A stretch of DNA of 64,000 nt from Cellvibrio sp. (GTDB taxonomy: Bacteria; Pseudomonadota; Gammaproteobacteria; Pseudomonadales; Cellvibrionaceae): NCBI GenBank assembly GCA_016712405.1, contig JADJRD010000003.1, positions 52,501 through 116,500 on the forward strand, in the 5' to 3' direction. Below the pieces are notes generated by a model, which worked only from the letters and a program-made list of their open reading frames with translations, was not told the origin of the DNA and ran no database searches. Positions 19,232 through 28,894 of this stretch are shown piece by piece. The first letter of the stretch is position 1, and each line of letters starts with the position of its first letter. The position numbers and the translations under genes are program-made.

Positions 19232-21076
19232 TCTCGTCTTCAACAACCATTGGTAGTGCGAGAGCGTTACCTTCAATAAATCTCGCCCACAATTGTTCGC
19301 GTTCAATTCGGCCATTTGATAGCAAGCGCAAGCTGCCAGTGGCGCCATTGATACGCATGTCAGGGGCTTTTGCCATCTGAGGTAAACGTGCATAAAGTCT
19401 ATAGGCATCAACGCCCAATGCATGAAGTCGACCATAGACAGCGGCGGAATTGGTTTCCTGAGCTATGGCCGTTTTTTCTGCACTTTGAGAATCGAACAAC
19501 CAAGGCATGGTATTAAATCTAACACCATTTAAATCGCGATCGGCTTTGGGGTTGGGGGTGCCAGAATAGATTTGACTGGTAGCGTAAATGGGAATGTCGC
19601 CGGCGTAGTGAAAGGCAAACATAGGTTTGATTTGGCGCGCCTGAACAGGGTCGGCAATTAAGAAAATCATATCGACATCACTGCGACTGCGAGGAGCAGA
19701 TTCCAATTGCATGCCTAAGAAATTTTCCAATTGGCGTGTACGAATTTGACTGGATTCAATCAACATTACATCTTTAACCAAATTTGAAAAATTCATATTG
19801 GGAAAAAATTGGGTGCGATTAACGACTAATCCACCTAACGATTCCCATTCTTGGGTAAATGCCGTTGCAGCACGTTGGCTCCATTCTTGTTGCGGAATAA
19901 TTAACATGGCTTGGCGTTTGCCTTCGGTGAAAGCTTGTCGAGCGACTTGACGAGCTTCATCTTCTACAGCTAGACCAAATTGATAAAAATAGTTGAGTGG
20001 TCGCTCGTCATTGCTCTCGGCATAATTTAACGCCAATAAAGGAACGCTCATGGATGGCATTAAATTCAGTTCAGCAACTTTTTCTTTTTCAACAGGGCCG
20101 ATAATTAATTCAGCACCTTGATCAACGGCTTGTTGATATTGCTGGATAATATCGCCGCTAGAATCGAACTGAATTACCTCCGGTACTTGGCGCCCTGCAT
20201 TCAGTGCTTGGTAATAAGCAGCAAAAAATCCATCGCGTAATGCTTCGCCTGCTTCAGTTAATTTTCCGGATTGGGGTAAGAGTAAGGCAATTTTCTTGGG
20301 CTGATTCAGCAGCAGATTTTGAATTAATTTCAGTTCAGAGGGTAAATTATTGCGCGCAGGGTGCCGGCGCCAATCGCGAGTCCAGTCTTGTAATAATTCT
20401 CGTTGGGTTTCCAAATCAATTTGATGATTTTTGGCAATAGCGGCCAGGCTGTACCAACCTTTTTCTGCATCGCCGGATTGTATTTCGGATTGGTGCTGCA
20501 ACTCGGAAAAATTCATTTTCATCAAGCTGCGCCAAAGTGATTGCTGGTTCAGCTCTTCTGCTTTTTTGTCGGTTAACAATACGGCGAGTTTAATGCGCTC
20601 ACTGACACTGGCCTGGGTGTTTCCCCAGTTTGTCATAGGTGATTGCACGAACTTCACGTAATTTTTTTTTCATTGCTAATGGATAAGCGTTGTGATTGTT
20701 GTTCCAATCGACTGTTGGATAAAATATCCAATGCTTGATGATAATTTTCTTCCGCAAGGGCAATTTGAGCAGAAACATAGGTGTGTTTGATAAATATCTT
20801 GTCGGGTTGTGCTTCAGCTGCAATTTTGTTGACAAGTCGTTTGGCTTTCTTGATTTGGCGCTCATCCAAATAGACCTGTGCAGCATCCAAGATCAAAGAC
20901 TCTTTTTCAGGCGAGGGTTTGTCTTCGGCCATTGAGAGTAGTTGCTGGGCTGAGAGTGTTTTTCCGGTTTTTCCTGAGGGTTTGTCGGATGTGCTTTCAC
21001 AGCTGCTGATCAGCAGAAGCAATGCTACTAATAGTCCGGTATAAAATAATTTCGCAGAAAAAAATAATCGGGTCAT
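19224..21076 (-). CDS. lpoA: Penicillin-binding protein activator LpoA (frameshifted)
   Basis: An outer-membrane lipoprotein that activates PBP1A. It has a signal peptide with lipobox LLISSC (Cys about residue 26), a TPR-like N-terminal domain, and a periplasmic-binding-protein-like C-terminal domain (IALLLPQSGKLTEAGEALRDGF, quoted in part; PVEKEKV; FLIADPVQARQIKP). The frame breaks twice. After NEKK the reading moves, at a nine-base homopolymer (20662-20670), into a short frame LREVRAITYDKLGKH, and then near 20615-20630 into QASVSERIKLAVLL. Removing one base at each site restores one protein of about 615 residues. Gene order with yraN, diaA and the divergent rsmI is the gammaproteobacterial standard. 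Confidence 0.9.
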
Positions 21077-21117
21077 ACTAGCCTCAAGTCTTTAACATCT
21101 CACAACAGGAATCCGCG

Positions 21118-21978
21118 ATGAGTGAGTCAAATTCTACTATTTGTCAGGGAGTGCTTTATGTTGTCGCTACCCCCATAGGTAATCTGGGCGATATGGTACC
21201 GCGAGCAGTCGAAACACTACAAACAGTAAAATTGATTGCCGCGGAAGATACGCGGCACAGCGCACATTTGTTGAATCATTTTGGCATTAAAACCCCCTGC
21301 ATTGCCTATCACGATCACAGCGATGACAATCGTATTGAACAAATTCTGGCTCGCTTACAAGCGGGTGATTCAGTGGCACTGATTTCAGATGCAGGAACGC
21401 CATTAGTATCTGACCCTGGATATAAACTGGTAAAAACAGTTCGTGCCGAAGGTATTCGTGTAATTCCTATTCCAGGAGCCTCTGCTTTGATCGCGGCTTT
21501 ATCAGCCTCTGGATTGGCATCGGATCGATTTGCTTTTGAAGGATTTCTCCCCGCCAAACAACAAGCGCGATTAACGCAATTGCAAACCCTTGAACAAGAA
21601 ATCCGAACTCTGATTTTTTACGAGGCCCCGCATCGTATTCTTGAAACCCTGCAAGATATGCAAACTGTTTTTGGCGCTAATCGCCAAGCTGTAGTAGCTC
21701 GTGAAATTACTAAAACCTTCGAAACCATTCACGGCGATCAATTGCAGAATTTAGTGAGTTGGGTCGCTGCCGACACCAATCAACAGCGTGGCGAGATAGT
21801 ATTAATTGTCGAAGGCAGTTCTAAAACCGCCTCCACCGAAATCGACGCAGAACAAATCCGCATCATGAAAGTGTTACTGGAAGAATTACCCGTAAAACAA
21901 GCGGCAGCGATAGGTGCAAAAATCACAGGTTTGAAAAAGAATTTTTTGTATCAGTGGGCGTTGGAGAATTCAAATTAA
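21118..21978 (+). CDS. rsmI: 16S rRNA (cytidine-1402-2'-O)-methyltransferase
   Basis: 286 residues of the tetrapyrrole-methylase fold. Motifs: LYVVATPIGNLGDM at the start, AAEDTRHSAHLLNHF, YHDHSD, SDAGTPLVSDPG, IPGASALIAALSASGL, GFLPAK and FYEAPHRI, all RsmI hallmarks. It 2'-O-methylates C1402 in the ribosomal P site using SAM. It is divergent from lpoA, with a short shared promoter region (21077-21117) and an AGGAAT ribosome binding site. Confidence 0.96.
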   Translation: MSESNSTICQGVLYVVATPIGNLGDMVPRAVETLQTVKLIAAEDTRHSAHLLNHFGIKTPCIAYHDHSDDNRIEQILARLQAGDSVALISDAGTPLVSDPGYKLVKTVRAEGIRVIPIPGASALIAALSASGLASDRFAFEGFLPAKQQARLTQLQTLEQEIRTLIFYEAPHRILETLQDMQTVFGANRQAVVAREITKTFETIHGDQLQNLVSWVAADTNQQRGEIVLIVEGSSKTASTEIDAEQIRIMKVLLEELPVKQAAAIGAKITGLKKNFLYQWALENSN

Positions 21979-21980
21979 AA

Positions 21981-22054
21981 ACACACCACCCCGCCCGTTG
22001 GGCACCCCTCCGAAGGAGGGGAATTTTGTGAGGAGTGCCGAAGGGTGGGGTGGT
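21981..22054. repeat. Nested GC-rich inverted repeat between convergent genes
   Basis: Three nested arms: accacccc / ggggtggt (outer), ggcac / gtgcc (middle), cccctcc / ggagggg (inner). It fills the space between the convergent rsmI and FHA genes and probably acts as a bidirectional terminator-like palindromic element. Similar C-rich palindromes occur dispersed in many bacterial genomes. Confidence 0.75.
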
Positions 22055-22057
22055 TTA

Positions 22058-23011
22058 TCAATCTTCTGGATGTTCTTTCCTATCCTTATCTGCAATTTCT
22101 TTTAATCCCTCAATATCCTGTGATAAATCTTCCAGCGTGATTTCACCGCTCATGCGAACAGCAGGTGGGTAGATTGCATCCATATAAAGTTGGTCGCGCA
22201 AATAGTGGCTGGATTGATAGTTTTGAATCAATACAACCATGGATGCGAATAACGTAATGCCGCCAACATAAAATTTAATGCGTTCGGATTGTTTTAGGCC
22301 TAGTGACATTAAATGATAATAAATAATAGCGGCGGCGATAAAAATGCCTGGGTGTGCAGTAAAAGTGGCGAGAGATTCAATGCTAAATGCATAGGCCAGC
22401 AAACTGCTCAGTGTTTCCCAAATCGCGGTGATGAGCAAACCGCAGGCGGCAATTAATGCATGGCGACCAAAACGGGTGCGGCCGCTGAGAAGGCGATTGA
22501 CCAAAGACCAAGAACCTATCCAGCCTGCCACTGCTGTTAAAACACCCACCAAAGTTAACAAATATTGGCTGACATTTTTTTCTTGATAATCCGTACTCCA
22601 TTGTTCAAATAGTGTTGTGATACTAATAATAAACAACGCGACTATTGCCGCGCGCCACCCATCCCATCGGTGATCGGATTCATCCAATTTTTCAGTGGAA
22701 ATTTTGTAATCAATCGGACGAATGCGCAGTTCGCTATGGCCTAGTCGATAGTGAGCCTCACTATTTACAACGAAAAAATTATCGCGTAGATGATCTTGTT
22801 TGATGGCATTTACGCTGCCCAGGTCGCGCAGTGTTAATTCCTCTAATTGATTGAGTTCGATAATCGCGTGATGTGCGGCTGCATAGGTATCATCGAGAAT
22901 AATATCGTTGTCATAAGCGCGACCGATGCGAATCGGCAATTGATCAAAACGAAAACGTTGCGCGACATCGCCAGCCGCTGTCATCAATTCGACAAAAATG
23001 GGTTTATTCAT
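22058..23011 (-). CDS. FHA-domain membrane protein
   Basis: 317 residues. An N-terminal FHA domain (about residues 1-90) shows the core residues: IRIGRAYDNDIILDD (GR), AAAHHAII (the SxxH position reads AxxH) and LRDLGSVNAI (N of the NG/NA turn). It is followed by a hydrophobic half with about five membrane helices (residues about 120-265) and a charged C-terminus. FHA domains bind phosphothreonine, so this looks like a membrane receptor for a phosphorylated partner. ATG 23011 overlaps the upstream protease stop by eight bases (atgaataa), indicating translational coupling. Ser/Thr kinase genes are not seen nearby. Confidence 0.82.
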   Translation of the reverse strand: MNKPIFVELMTAAGDVAQRFRFDQLPIRIGRAYDNDIILDDTYAAAHHAIIELNQLEELTLRDLGSVNAIKQDHLRDNFFVVNSEAHYRLGHSELRIRPIDYKISTEKLDESDHRWDGWRAAIVALFIISITTLFEQWSTDYQEKNVSQYLLTLVGVLTAVAGWIGSWSLVNRLLSGRTRFGRHALIAACGLLITAIWETLSSLLAYAFSIESLATFTAHPGIFIAAAIIYYHLMSLGLKQSERIKFYVGGITLFASMVVLIQNYQSSHYLRDQLYMDAIYPPAVRMSGEITLEDLSQDIEGLKEIADKDRKEHPED

Positions 23012-24422
23012 GGTGAGCATCCTTTTCATTGTTGGCTGATGCTGATGACGAGCTGTTGGATGAATTGTTTTGAGTATCCTCTTTTGTGTCGTCTTCCAAG
23101 GGTGCTTTCTTTTTATCGAACTCGGCTCGGCTTAGCGATTGCAAAAATTCGTTGATTAATTTCATGCCAGTGTCATAAGCAACACCGCGAATATTTATCA
23201 TGCTTTGTAGGCTGGAATCGGCATCATCACTGCTGGCCGTAATTAAAGTGAAATCATAGAGGCCAGTAAATTTATGATAAGCCTCGGCACAAACCTGTAC
23301 ACGCATTTTCAGATTATTCAATTGTACAAAATCTTCGGTACAAGCTGCGGGTGTTAATACTGAGCTGTGTGCAGAGCTATAAACCTGATTGGCAAAACGT
23401 TGACCCGCTAATTTGGCAAATTGCCAAGCGTTCAATTTTTTATTCCTCATATAACTATGTGACATGGAAATATGGCCGGTTTGCAAACTGTCGGATACGA
23501 AAATTTCGGATTCCATTGAGCAGCTAATACCGGCACTGCTGACTTTCTTTTCAGTGCCGTCTTCCGAATCGCCCCAGCAGCGAACCTGATCGGATTCGCG
23601 CACAGGTACGCGATAATCCCCTAACTCTTTTATCTCAAAAGGTTTACTCAATAGAATATTGAACATCACTTTTTGGTGTTCTAATAATTGATCGCCAATT
23701 AAAGGTTTGAAATCAGTTGGCGGTTCCATATCAACCGGTGTTTTGGCGAGTAAGGCTTGCGCGTAATGCGCCGGCACTAAAAAGCTGACGAGTTCACCAT
23801 CCAAACGGTGCGCAACATTGATGCCGGCCAATTCGCCATCGGCCGTTATATTGGGGCCACCACTCATGCCGGGATTGACTGGGCCGGTAAACATATATTG
23901 TTCGGAAAAGCCGCGCGTATTTAATCCGTTGTAAGTGCCTTCGGTGATGGAAAATCCCAAATCCAACGGATTTCCAAGTGAATATAAATTTTCACCTTGT
24001 TGTAATTTGGGTAATTGTTTTTTGTCGTCTGGCAGCGGGATCTGATAAAAACCACTGCCTTTCTGTGTTACACGCACTATTGCCAAATCGTGTAAAACAT
24101 CAACCGCTAATACGACAAAATCACCACTCTCACCTTGGGTATTTTTATATTCACCAAAATAGGTTTCTGGCTCTAATGCGATTTGTGAAATTACATGAAA
24201 ATTAGTCACGGCTAGATTGCCGGTGCCGATCAAAAAAGCAGAACCAACAGATGATTGGCTGCGCCCATTTTTCGTGAGCACGCGCAGCTTGAGCAAATCT
24301 TTTTCTGCTTGTTCAAACAGTGCTTGCGCAGTGGAGGAGGGCTTAGGCAGGTTGTTGGCTGCAAAGGTTATTGAAGACAAACAACAACTTATTAACACAA
24401 GACACAGGGAAAGCAGTTTCAT
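23004..24422 (-). CDS. Secreted trypsin-like serine protease
   Basis: 472 residues. Signal peptide (residues 1-21, ending TFAAN). The protease domain of S1C/S1B type shows His76 in VTNFHVIS, Asp112 in HDLAIVRV and Ser187 in NPGMSGGPN. There is no PDZ domain, unlike DegP; instead residues 240-440 form an uncharacterised domain with four cysteines (RCWGD, ISCSME, AACTED, QVCAEA). The C-terminus is Ser/Asn-rich and acidic. It is co-translated with the FHA membrane protein. The target is unknown; I infer a periplasmic or secreted protease regulated together with the FHA protein. Confidence 0.85.
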   Translation of the reverse strand: MKLLSLCLVLISCCLSSITFAANNLPKPSSTAQALFEQAEKDLLKLRVLTKNGRSQSSVGSAFLIGTGNLAVTNFHVISQIALEPETYFGEYKNTQGESGDFVVLAVDVLHDLAIVRVTQKGSGFYQIPLPDDKKQLPKLQQGENLYSLGNPLDLGFSITEGTYNGLNTRGFSEQYMFTGPVNPGMSGGPNITADGELAGINVAHRLDGELVSFLVPAHYAQALLAKTPVDMEPPTDFKPLIGDQLLEHQKVMFNILLSKPFEIKELGDYRVPVRESDQVRCWGDSEDGTEKKVSSAGISCSMESEIFVSDSLQTGHISMSHSYMRNKKLNAWQFAKLAGQRFANQVYSSAHSSVLTPAACTEDFVQLNNLKMRVQVCAEAYHKFTGLYDFTLITASSDDADSSLQSMINIRGVAYDTGMKLINEFLQSLSRAEFDKKKAPLEDDTKEDTQNNSSNSSSSASANNEKDAHHE

Positions 24423-24511
24423 GATGATCCTTGCGAAAAATACAGTCAGTAATGTAAAGGCTGCCCATTGTGCCTAGTTAGGCTTGAGGATAACAAGTGC
24501 GAAAATCTAAA

Positions 24512-25297
24512 TCACACTGATTCGGTGCGCGGTGTACGCGCTAATGCCCAAATCACCACCGAAGCAGCACCATTGGACACCAATAGTTTGCTTAGTTCTC
24601 GTGCCGTGGCGCCGGTAGTGACGACATCATCCAATAGTGCCAAGTGTTTGCCTTCGATCAAATGACGCTTCTTTGGATTGATGCTGAAAGCATTTGTTAA
24701 GTTGCGTTGACGGGATTGTCGATTGGAATCTTTTTGAGATTGCTGATGATGATGGCGAATACAAGTTTGAGTGAGCAAGGGCAATGAAAAGGCGTCGGTA
24801 ATATCTCTCGCCAGAATTTCACTTTGATTAAAACCCCGTAGAAAACGTCTTCGCCAGTATATAGGTGTTGGAATCACTGCATCCGGCCAGGATTCATCTT
24901 TGTAAGCATCACGTAAAAAATCGATGAACAAAAAAGCGAGGGATTTACCTCTTGCAAAGCCCTGATGAAATTTAAAATCCAGAATCATTTGATCCAAGGG
25001 GTAATCATAACGAAACGGAATTTTCGCGGCGAAAAAAGCAGGTGGTGTTTGGATGCACTGACCGCAAAATTGGCTATTGAGATCAGCCAAAGGTAGTGCG
25101 CAAATGCAGCAGCAATGGCCCATCCACGGCAATGCGTAATGACAGTGATCGCAGAGCGCATCAGTCTTGTTATAGACTATGGAGGTTTTGCAGAGCCTAC
25201 AGGGTTGAGGTAATAACCTGTGGCAAATCAAGTTGATTAGGTTCAAGGATCCTTCCTTATTGGTGAGTCTGCAGGATAAAAAGCGATAAAAATTCAT
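24512..25297 (-). CDS. comF: ComF family phosphoribosyltransferase-like protein
   Basis: 261 residues. An N-terminal four-cysteine zinc ribbon pair (CRLCKTS, CDHCHYA, CCICALP, CGQC) precedes a type I phosphoribosyltransferase fold with the PRPP loop LLDDVVTTGAT (residues about 222-232) and the ComF motif RGFNQSEILAR. Members act in DNA uptake and use of DNA as nutrient (ComF, GntX). It is divergent from the genes leading to bioB; comF next to the bio operon is usual in pseudomonads and relatives. A start further downstream cannot be excluded, since the first 25 residues are not conserved. Confidence 0.88.
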   Translation of the reverse strand: MNFYRFLSCRLTNKEGSLNLINLICHRLLPQPCRLCKTSIVYNKTDALCDHCHYALPWMGHCCCICALPLADLNSQFCGQCIQTPPAFFAAKIPFRYDYPLDQMILDFKFHQGFARGKSLAFLFIDFLRDAYKDESWPDAVIPTPIYWRRRFLRGFNQSEILARDITDAFSLPLLTQTCIRHHHQQSQKDSNRQSRQRNLTNAFSINPKKRHLIEGKHLALLDDVVTTGATARELSKLLVSNGAASVVIWALARTPRTESV

Positions 25298-25464
25298 TTT
25301 TTATGCGCAAAGAGTATTTCCTTTTCGCTGGGGTATGATGACTAATCCCCGCCTTTGAAGCTAGGCGTTACTCTACTGAAAAACATAACACCTAACAAGC
25401 CAGCCTGTTTTGGCTCAACTGGTTTGACATGGAAAATGATAATTAAAAACAAGGTCAAGATTAG

Positions 25465-26371
25465 ATGCTAAAAATTAGAGCGCTTTTTTTTATACGGGAT
25501 TCTCCAGGTCATTTCCTTTTGGGGCTCTCGCGCAAGATGTAGCCTCAGCCTATGGTCGTTCGTTATTCCAGCCCTCCTGGCCACGCTTTTTTGCATGTTT
25601 ACAAAGTAGAACTGATTACTCGAGCCTTGGAAATAACTCGTCCTGAATTCGGTGGCTATCAATTAAAAGAATTCAATGGCGATAACCCGAATGATCAACG
25701 TCGGGGTAATACTCATTAATGATGGAAGTTTGGTGAATTTACTTTGGGCTCCTTCTGGATCAATTGTGACCAAGGCTGAAGTGATTGAGATTCCATTCGA
25801 TGTATTGCATGGCCTGTTGGGATACAGAGTTTGTTTGCGCAACTCCACAGTGCCGTCGCTATTGAATGGCGTAAATAATCTTGCAGATCTGCAAAAAATT
25901 CGTATAGGCCAGGGTGAGGAATGGCCCGATATAAAAATTTATGAAGCCAATCAAATTCATCCTGTTTTGGCGCCTACCTTGCCCAGTCTATTTGAAATGT
26001 TAGGTTACAAGCGGTTTGATTGTTTGCCATTTGGTGCGAATGAAGCGACCTATATCGTGAATCAAAAAAAGGCGCGGTATCCCTTTTTGGTGTTAGATGA
26101 TCAATTACTCATTCATTATGAATTCAAAATTCAATTTTACGTGAGCAAACGTTATCCAGAGATTGCCAAACGATTGACTTTGGGGATAAAGAAATTGAAA
26201 GAAAATGGTGAGTGGGATGCAATATTCAGAAAATATCATGAGGAGGACTTAAAGGCGTTAAATCTCAAAGAGCGTCGCGTGATTTGTTTGAAGTCTCCTT
26301 ACGTGGATGGAGCCAAACAGTGCGAAGAGCCAGTTGCTTACCCAGAGGAGTGGATGCAGTCGCCGCTGTAA
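25465..26371 (+). CDS. Periplasmic solute-binding-like protein (several frameshifts)
   Basis: A paralogue of the gene at 42633, related to SBP_bac_3-type extracellular solute-binding proteins but without transporter genes nearby. The reading frame is broken. An N-terminal part (VRYSSPPGHAFLHVYKVELI) is in one frame; removing one G from the GGGG at 25703-25706 joins it as DQRRVILINDGSLVNLLW to the long frame ending at 26371. The signal-peptide part (25465-25550) needs two or more further corrections, with ALAQ a likely cleavage site. The C-terminal part is intact and ends with an insert carrying two cysteines. It could be a decaying gene, but the same kind of indel occurs throughout the window. 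Confidence 0.65.
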
Positions 26372-26391
26372 ACTAATTTACAAACATTGGG

Positions 26392-26419
26392 TTGACAGCG
26401 ATCCTTGGCTGGCTAATAT
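26392..26419 (+). promoter_or_regulatory. Putative sigma70 promoter of the bio operon
   Basis: Near-consensus -35 ttgaca (26392-26397) and -10 taatat (26414-26419) with a 16-base spacer, 35 bases before bioB. Just upstream is the palindrome tgtaaactaatttaca (26367-26382), which contains TGTAAA half-sites but not the spacing of the E. coli BirA operator; a regulatory role is only a guess. Confidence 0.65.
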
Positions 26420-26453
26420 GACGACATAGTCCTTTTTGTTGGAGCGGTTCCGC

Positions 26454-27518
26454 ATGAATGCCCTTGTTAATCCGCCTGAAGTGATCCGTCACGACTGGCG
26501 CCGCGATGAAATCCTTGCCTTATTATCCTTACCTTTCAATGACTTACTCTTTCAGGCGCAAACAGTACATCGTCGCTATTTCAATCCTAACGAAGTTCAG
26601 GTCAGCACACTTTGCTCTATTAAAACCGGCGCTTGCCCGGAAGATTGTGCTTACTGCCCTCAGTCTGCTCGTTACGACACCGGCCTTGAGCGCGAAAAAT
26701 TGTTGGCCATTGAAAAGGTCATTGAAGAAGCCAAAGCCGCCAAAGCCACAGGTGCAACCCGTTTTTGTATGGGCGCCGCTTGGCGTTCACCCAAGGCGAA
26801 AGATATGCCTTATGTCATCAGCATGGTGCAAGGTGTGAAATCTTTGGGGATGGAAACTTGCATGACCTTGGGTATGTTGGACGAACAACAAGCAAAAGAT
26901 TTGGCGAGTGCCGGCTTGGATTATTACAACCACAATTTAGATACGTCACCTGAATATTACGGCGAAATTATTACCACACGGACCTATCAGGATCGTTTAG
27001 ATACTTTGGCGAATGTGCGCAATGCGGGCATGAAAGTCTGTTGCGGTGGCATTGTTGGAATGGGTGAAGAAAAAACGGATCGCGCGGGGTTACTGCAACA
27101 GTTGGCGAATATGCCTGAGCATCCCGAATCAGTACCAATCAATATGTTGGTAAAAGTAGAAGGCACCCCTTTGGAAAGCGAAGCGGATCTCGATCCTTTC
27201 GATTTTATTCGCACTATCGCCGTTGCCAGAATTTTAATGCCGGCTTCACATGTACGTCTCTCGGCGGGTCGCGAAAAAATGAATGATCAAACGCAAGCTC
27301 TGGCATTCTTTGCCGGTGCCAATTCGATATTTTACGGCGAAAAATTATTGACGACTGCCAATCCAGAAACCAGCAAAGATATGCAATTGTTCAAACGATT
27401 GGGCATTAATCCTGAAGCTTACGAAGTGCATGAAACTGAAGCTGAACAAGAAGAAATGATCGCGCATCAATTGCACGAAGTACAAATGGATTCCTTGTTT
27501 TATAACGCTGCAAAATGA
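26454..27518 (+). CDS. bioB: Biotin synthase
   Basis: 354 residues. Radical-SAM enzyme inserting sulfur into dethiobiotin as the last step of biotin synthesis. The CxxxCxxC cluster motif is CPEDCAYC (about residues 61-68), with further conserved parts GATRFCMGAAWR, YYNHNLDTSPEYY, CCGGIVGMGE and RLSAGREKM. ATG 26454 is preceded by GGAG and fits the family start. First gene of bioB-bioF-bioHC-bioD, all on the plus strand; bioA is not in the window. Confidence 0.97.
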   Translation: MNALVNPPEVIRHDWRRDEILALLSLPFNDLLFQAQTVHRRYFNPNEVQVSTLCSIKTGACPEDCAYCPQSARYDTGLEREKLLAIEKVIEEAKAAKATGATRFCMGAAWRSPKAKDMPYVISMVQGVKSLGMETCMTLGMLDEQQAKDLASAGLDYYNHNLDTSPEYYGEIITTRTYQDRLDTLANVRNAGMKVCCGGIVGMGEEKTDRAGLLQQLANMPEHPESVPINMLVKVEGTPLESEADLDPFDFIRTIAVARILMPASHVRLSAGREKMNDQTQALAFFAGANSIFYGEKLLTTANPETSKDMQLFKRLGINPEAYEVHETEAEQEEMIAHQLHEVQMDSLFYNAAK

Positions 27519-27522
27519 TTTT

Positions 27523-27564
27523 ATTTTCACCCCCTCCTAACCTCCCCCCTTGGCAAGGGGGAGG
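27523..27564 (-). repeat. Palindromic interspersed repeat, copy 1 (inverted relative to copy 2)
   Basis: About 42 bases containing the hairpin cctccccctt-g / caagggggagg and a flanking tttcaccccctcctaa arm. It is the reverse complement of copy 2 at 27669-27709, with 104 bases between them, and of the copy at 56611. It begins five bases after the bioB stop. Confidence 0.85.
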
Positions 27565-27668
27565 GACTGATTTCACTCCGTTCACTAAAAAGTCTGAATG
27601 TTTTATGGCTCGCTCTTTTGAAAAAAATGAATGGGTTTTATTGCAGTCCATATTGTTGCGATTATCTG

Positions 27669-27709
27669 CTCCTCCCCCTTGCCAAGGGGGAGGTTGGGAG
27701 GGGGTGAAC
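27669..27709 (+). repeat. Palindromic interspersed repeat, copy 2, supplying the bioF ribosome binding site
   Basis: Same element in the opposite orientation. Its 3' arm gggagggggtgaac ends five bases before the bioF ATG (27715), so the GGAGGGGG of the repeat doubles as the Shine-Dalgarno sequence. Copies 1 and 2 could pair into a stem of about 40 bases spanning the bioB-bioF spacer. Confidence 0.85.
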
Positions 27710-27714
27710 TTCTC

Positions 27715-28884
27715 ATGAATCCCTTCAATCATTTTCTGCAATCACGACTCAATGATCGCCGTGAAAAACAACTCTATCGACAAAGATCTATTTTGGAATC
27801 TCCACAATCGGTGCATCTGCAAGTCAACGGAAAAAAATGTATTTCATTTTGCAGTAATGATTATTTGGGATTGGCCAATCATCCAAAAGTCATTGAATCA
27901 TTTCAGTCGGCCGCAAAACGTTGGGGTGTTGGCAGCGGTGCGTCGCATTTGGTGTCTGGGCATTCATCAGAACATCATGCGCTGGAAGAGGAATTGGCGG
28001 CATTCACCGGCCGTGAAAGTGCGATTTTATTTTCCACAGGTTATATGGCGAATCTGGGTTGCATTACTGCCTTGATGCAAGAGGGTGATGCGGTTTTCGA
28101 AGATAAATTGAATCACGCCAGTTTGTTGGATGCGGGTTTGGCGAGCGGCGCAAAATTTCAACGGTTTTTGCATAATGATATGGAAAATTTGCAGTTGCGA
28201 TTAACTAAGTCAGAAGCCGAAAAAAAATTAATTGTGGTGGATGGCGTGTTTAGTATGGATGGCGATTTTGCACCACTCGATCAATTATCAAATTTGGCAG
28301 CAGAACATAATGCTTGGCTAATGGTCGATGATGCGCACGGTTTGGGTTGCTTGGGCAAAAGCGGCGGTGGCACTGCGGAATTATTTTCGCTCTCTCAACA
28401 TCAATTGCCGGTTTTGATGGGCACTTTAGGAAAATCCTTTGGTACCTTTGGTGCGTTTATCGCGGGCAGTCGATTGCTAACAGAAAATTTAATTCAATTT
28501 GCGCGATCTTATATTTACACCACTGCTTTGCCTCCTGCTGTTGCCGCAGCATCTCGAACCAGTTTGCGGTTGATTCAGGAAGAATCCTGGCGACGCGAAC
28601 ATTTGCAAACATTGATTCAGGCTTTTCGAAAAGGTGCTGAAGAATCAGGTTTGCAATTAATGCCCTCTGTATCACCTATTCAGCCGATTATGATTGGCGA
28701 TGAAGAAAAGGCCTTGAGTCTTTCGAAAAAACTTTTCGAGCGAGGATTTTGGGTGGTTGCCATACGTCCCCCAACTGTGCCCGCAGGGACATCGCGATTA
28801 AGAATTACATTGTCTGCCGAGCATAGTCTTCAACAAGTTGAAGAGTTGTTGTCTGCATTGCGGCAAACGATTGCAGATTTTTGA
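27715..28884 (+). CDS. bioF: 8-amino-7-oxononanoate synthase
   Basis: 389 residues. PLP-dependent alpha-oxoamine synthase joining pimeloyl-ACP and alanine. Conserved segments: CSNDYLGLANHP, GSGASHLVSGHSSEHHALEEEL (in part), LFSTGYMANLG, DDAHGLGCLG and the PLP-lysine context MGTLGKSFGTFGAF. ATG 27715 is chosen since upstream in-frame codons lie in the palindromic repeat. Ten bases separate its stop from the bioHC start. Confidence 0.96.
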   Translation: MNPFNHFLQSRLNDRREKQLYRQRSILESPQSVHLQVNGKKCISFCSNDYLGLANHPKVIESFQSAAKRWGVGSGASHLVSGHSSEHHALEEELAAFTGRESAILFSTGYMANLGCITALMQEGDAVFEDKLNHASLLDAGLASGAKFQRFLHNDMENLQLRLTKSEAEKKLIVVDGVFSMDGDFAPLDQLSNLAAEHNAWLMVDDAHGLGCLGKSGGGTAELFSLSQHQLPVLMGTLGKSFGTFGAFIAGSRLLTENLIQFARSYIYTTALPPAVAAASRTSLRLIQEESWRREHLQTLIQAFRKGAEESGLQLMPSVSPIQPIMIGDEEKALSLSKKLFERGFWVVAIRPPTVPAGTSRLRITLSAEHSLQQVEELLSALRQTIADF

Positions 28885-28894
28885 TAGAAAATAT

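Noticed and set aside
26367..26382. BirA operator upstream of bioB
   Set aside because: The TGTAAA half-sites are present but only four bases apart and overlap the preceding gene's stop, unlike known BirA operators; kept only as a remark with the promoter.
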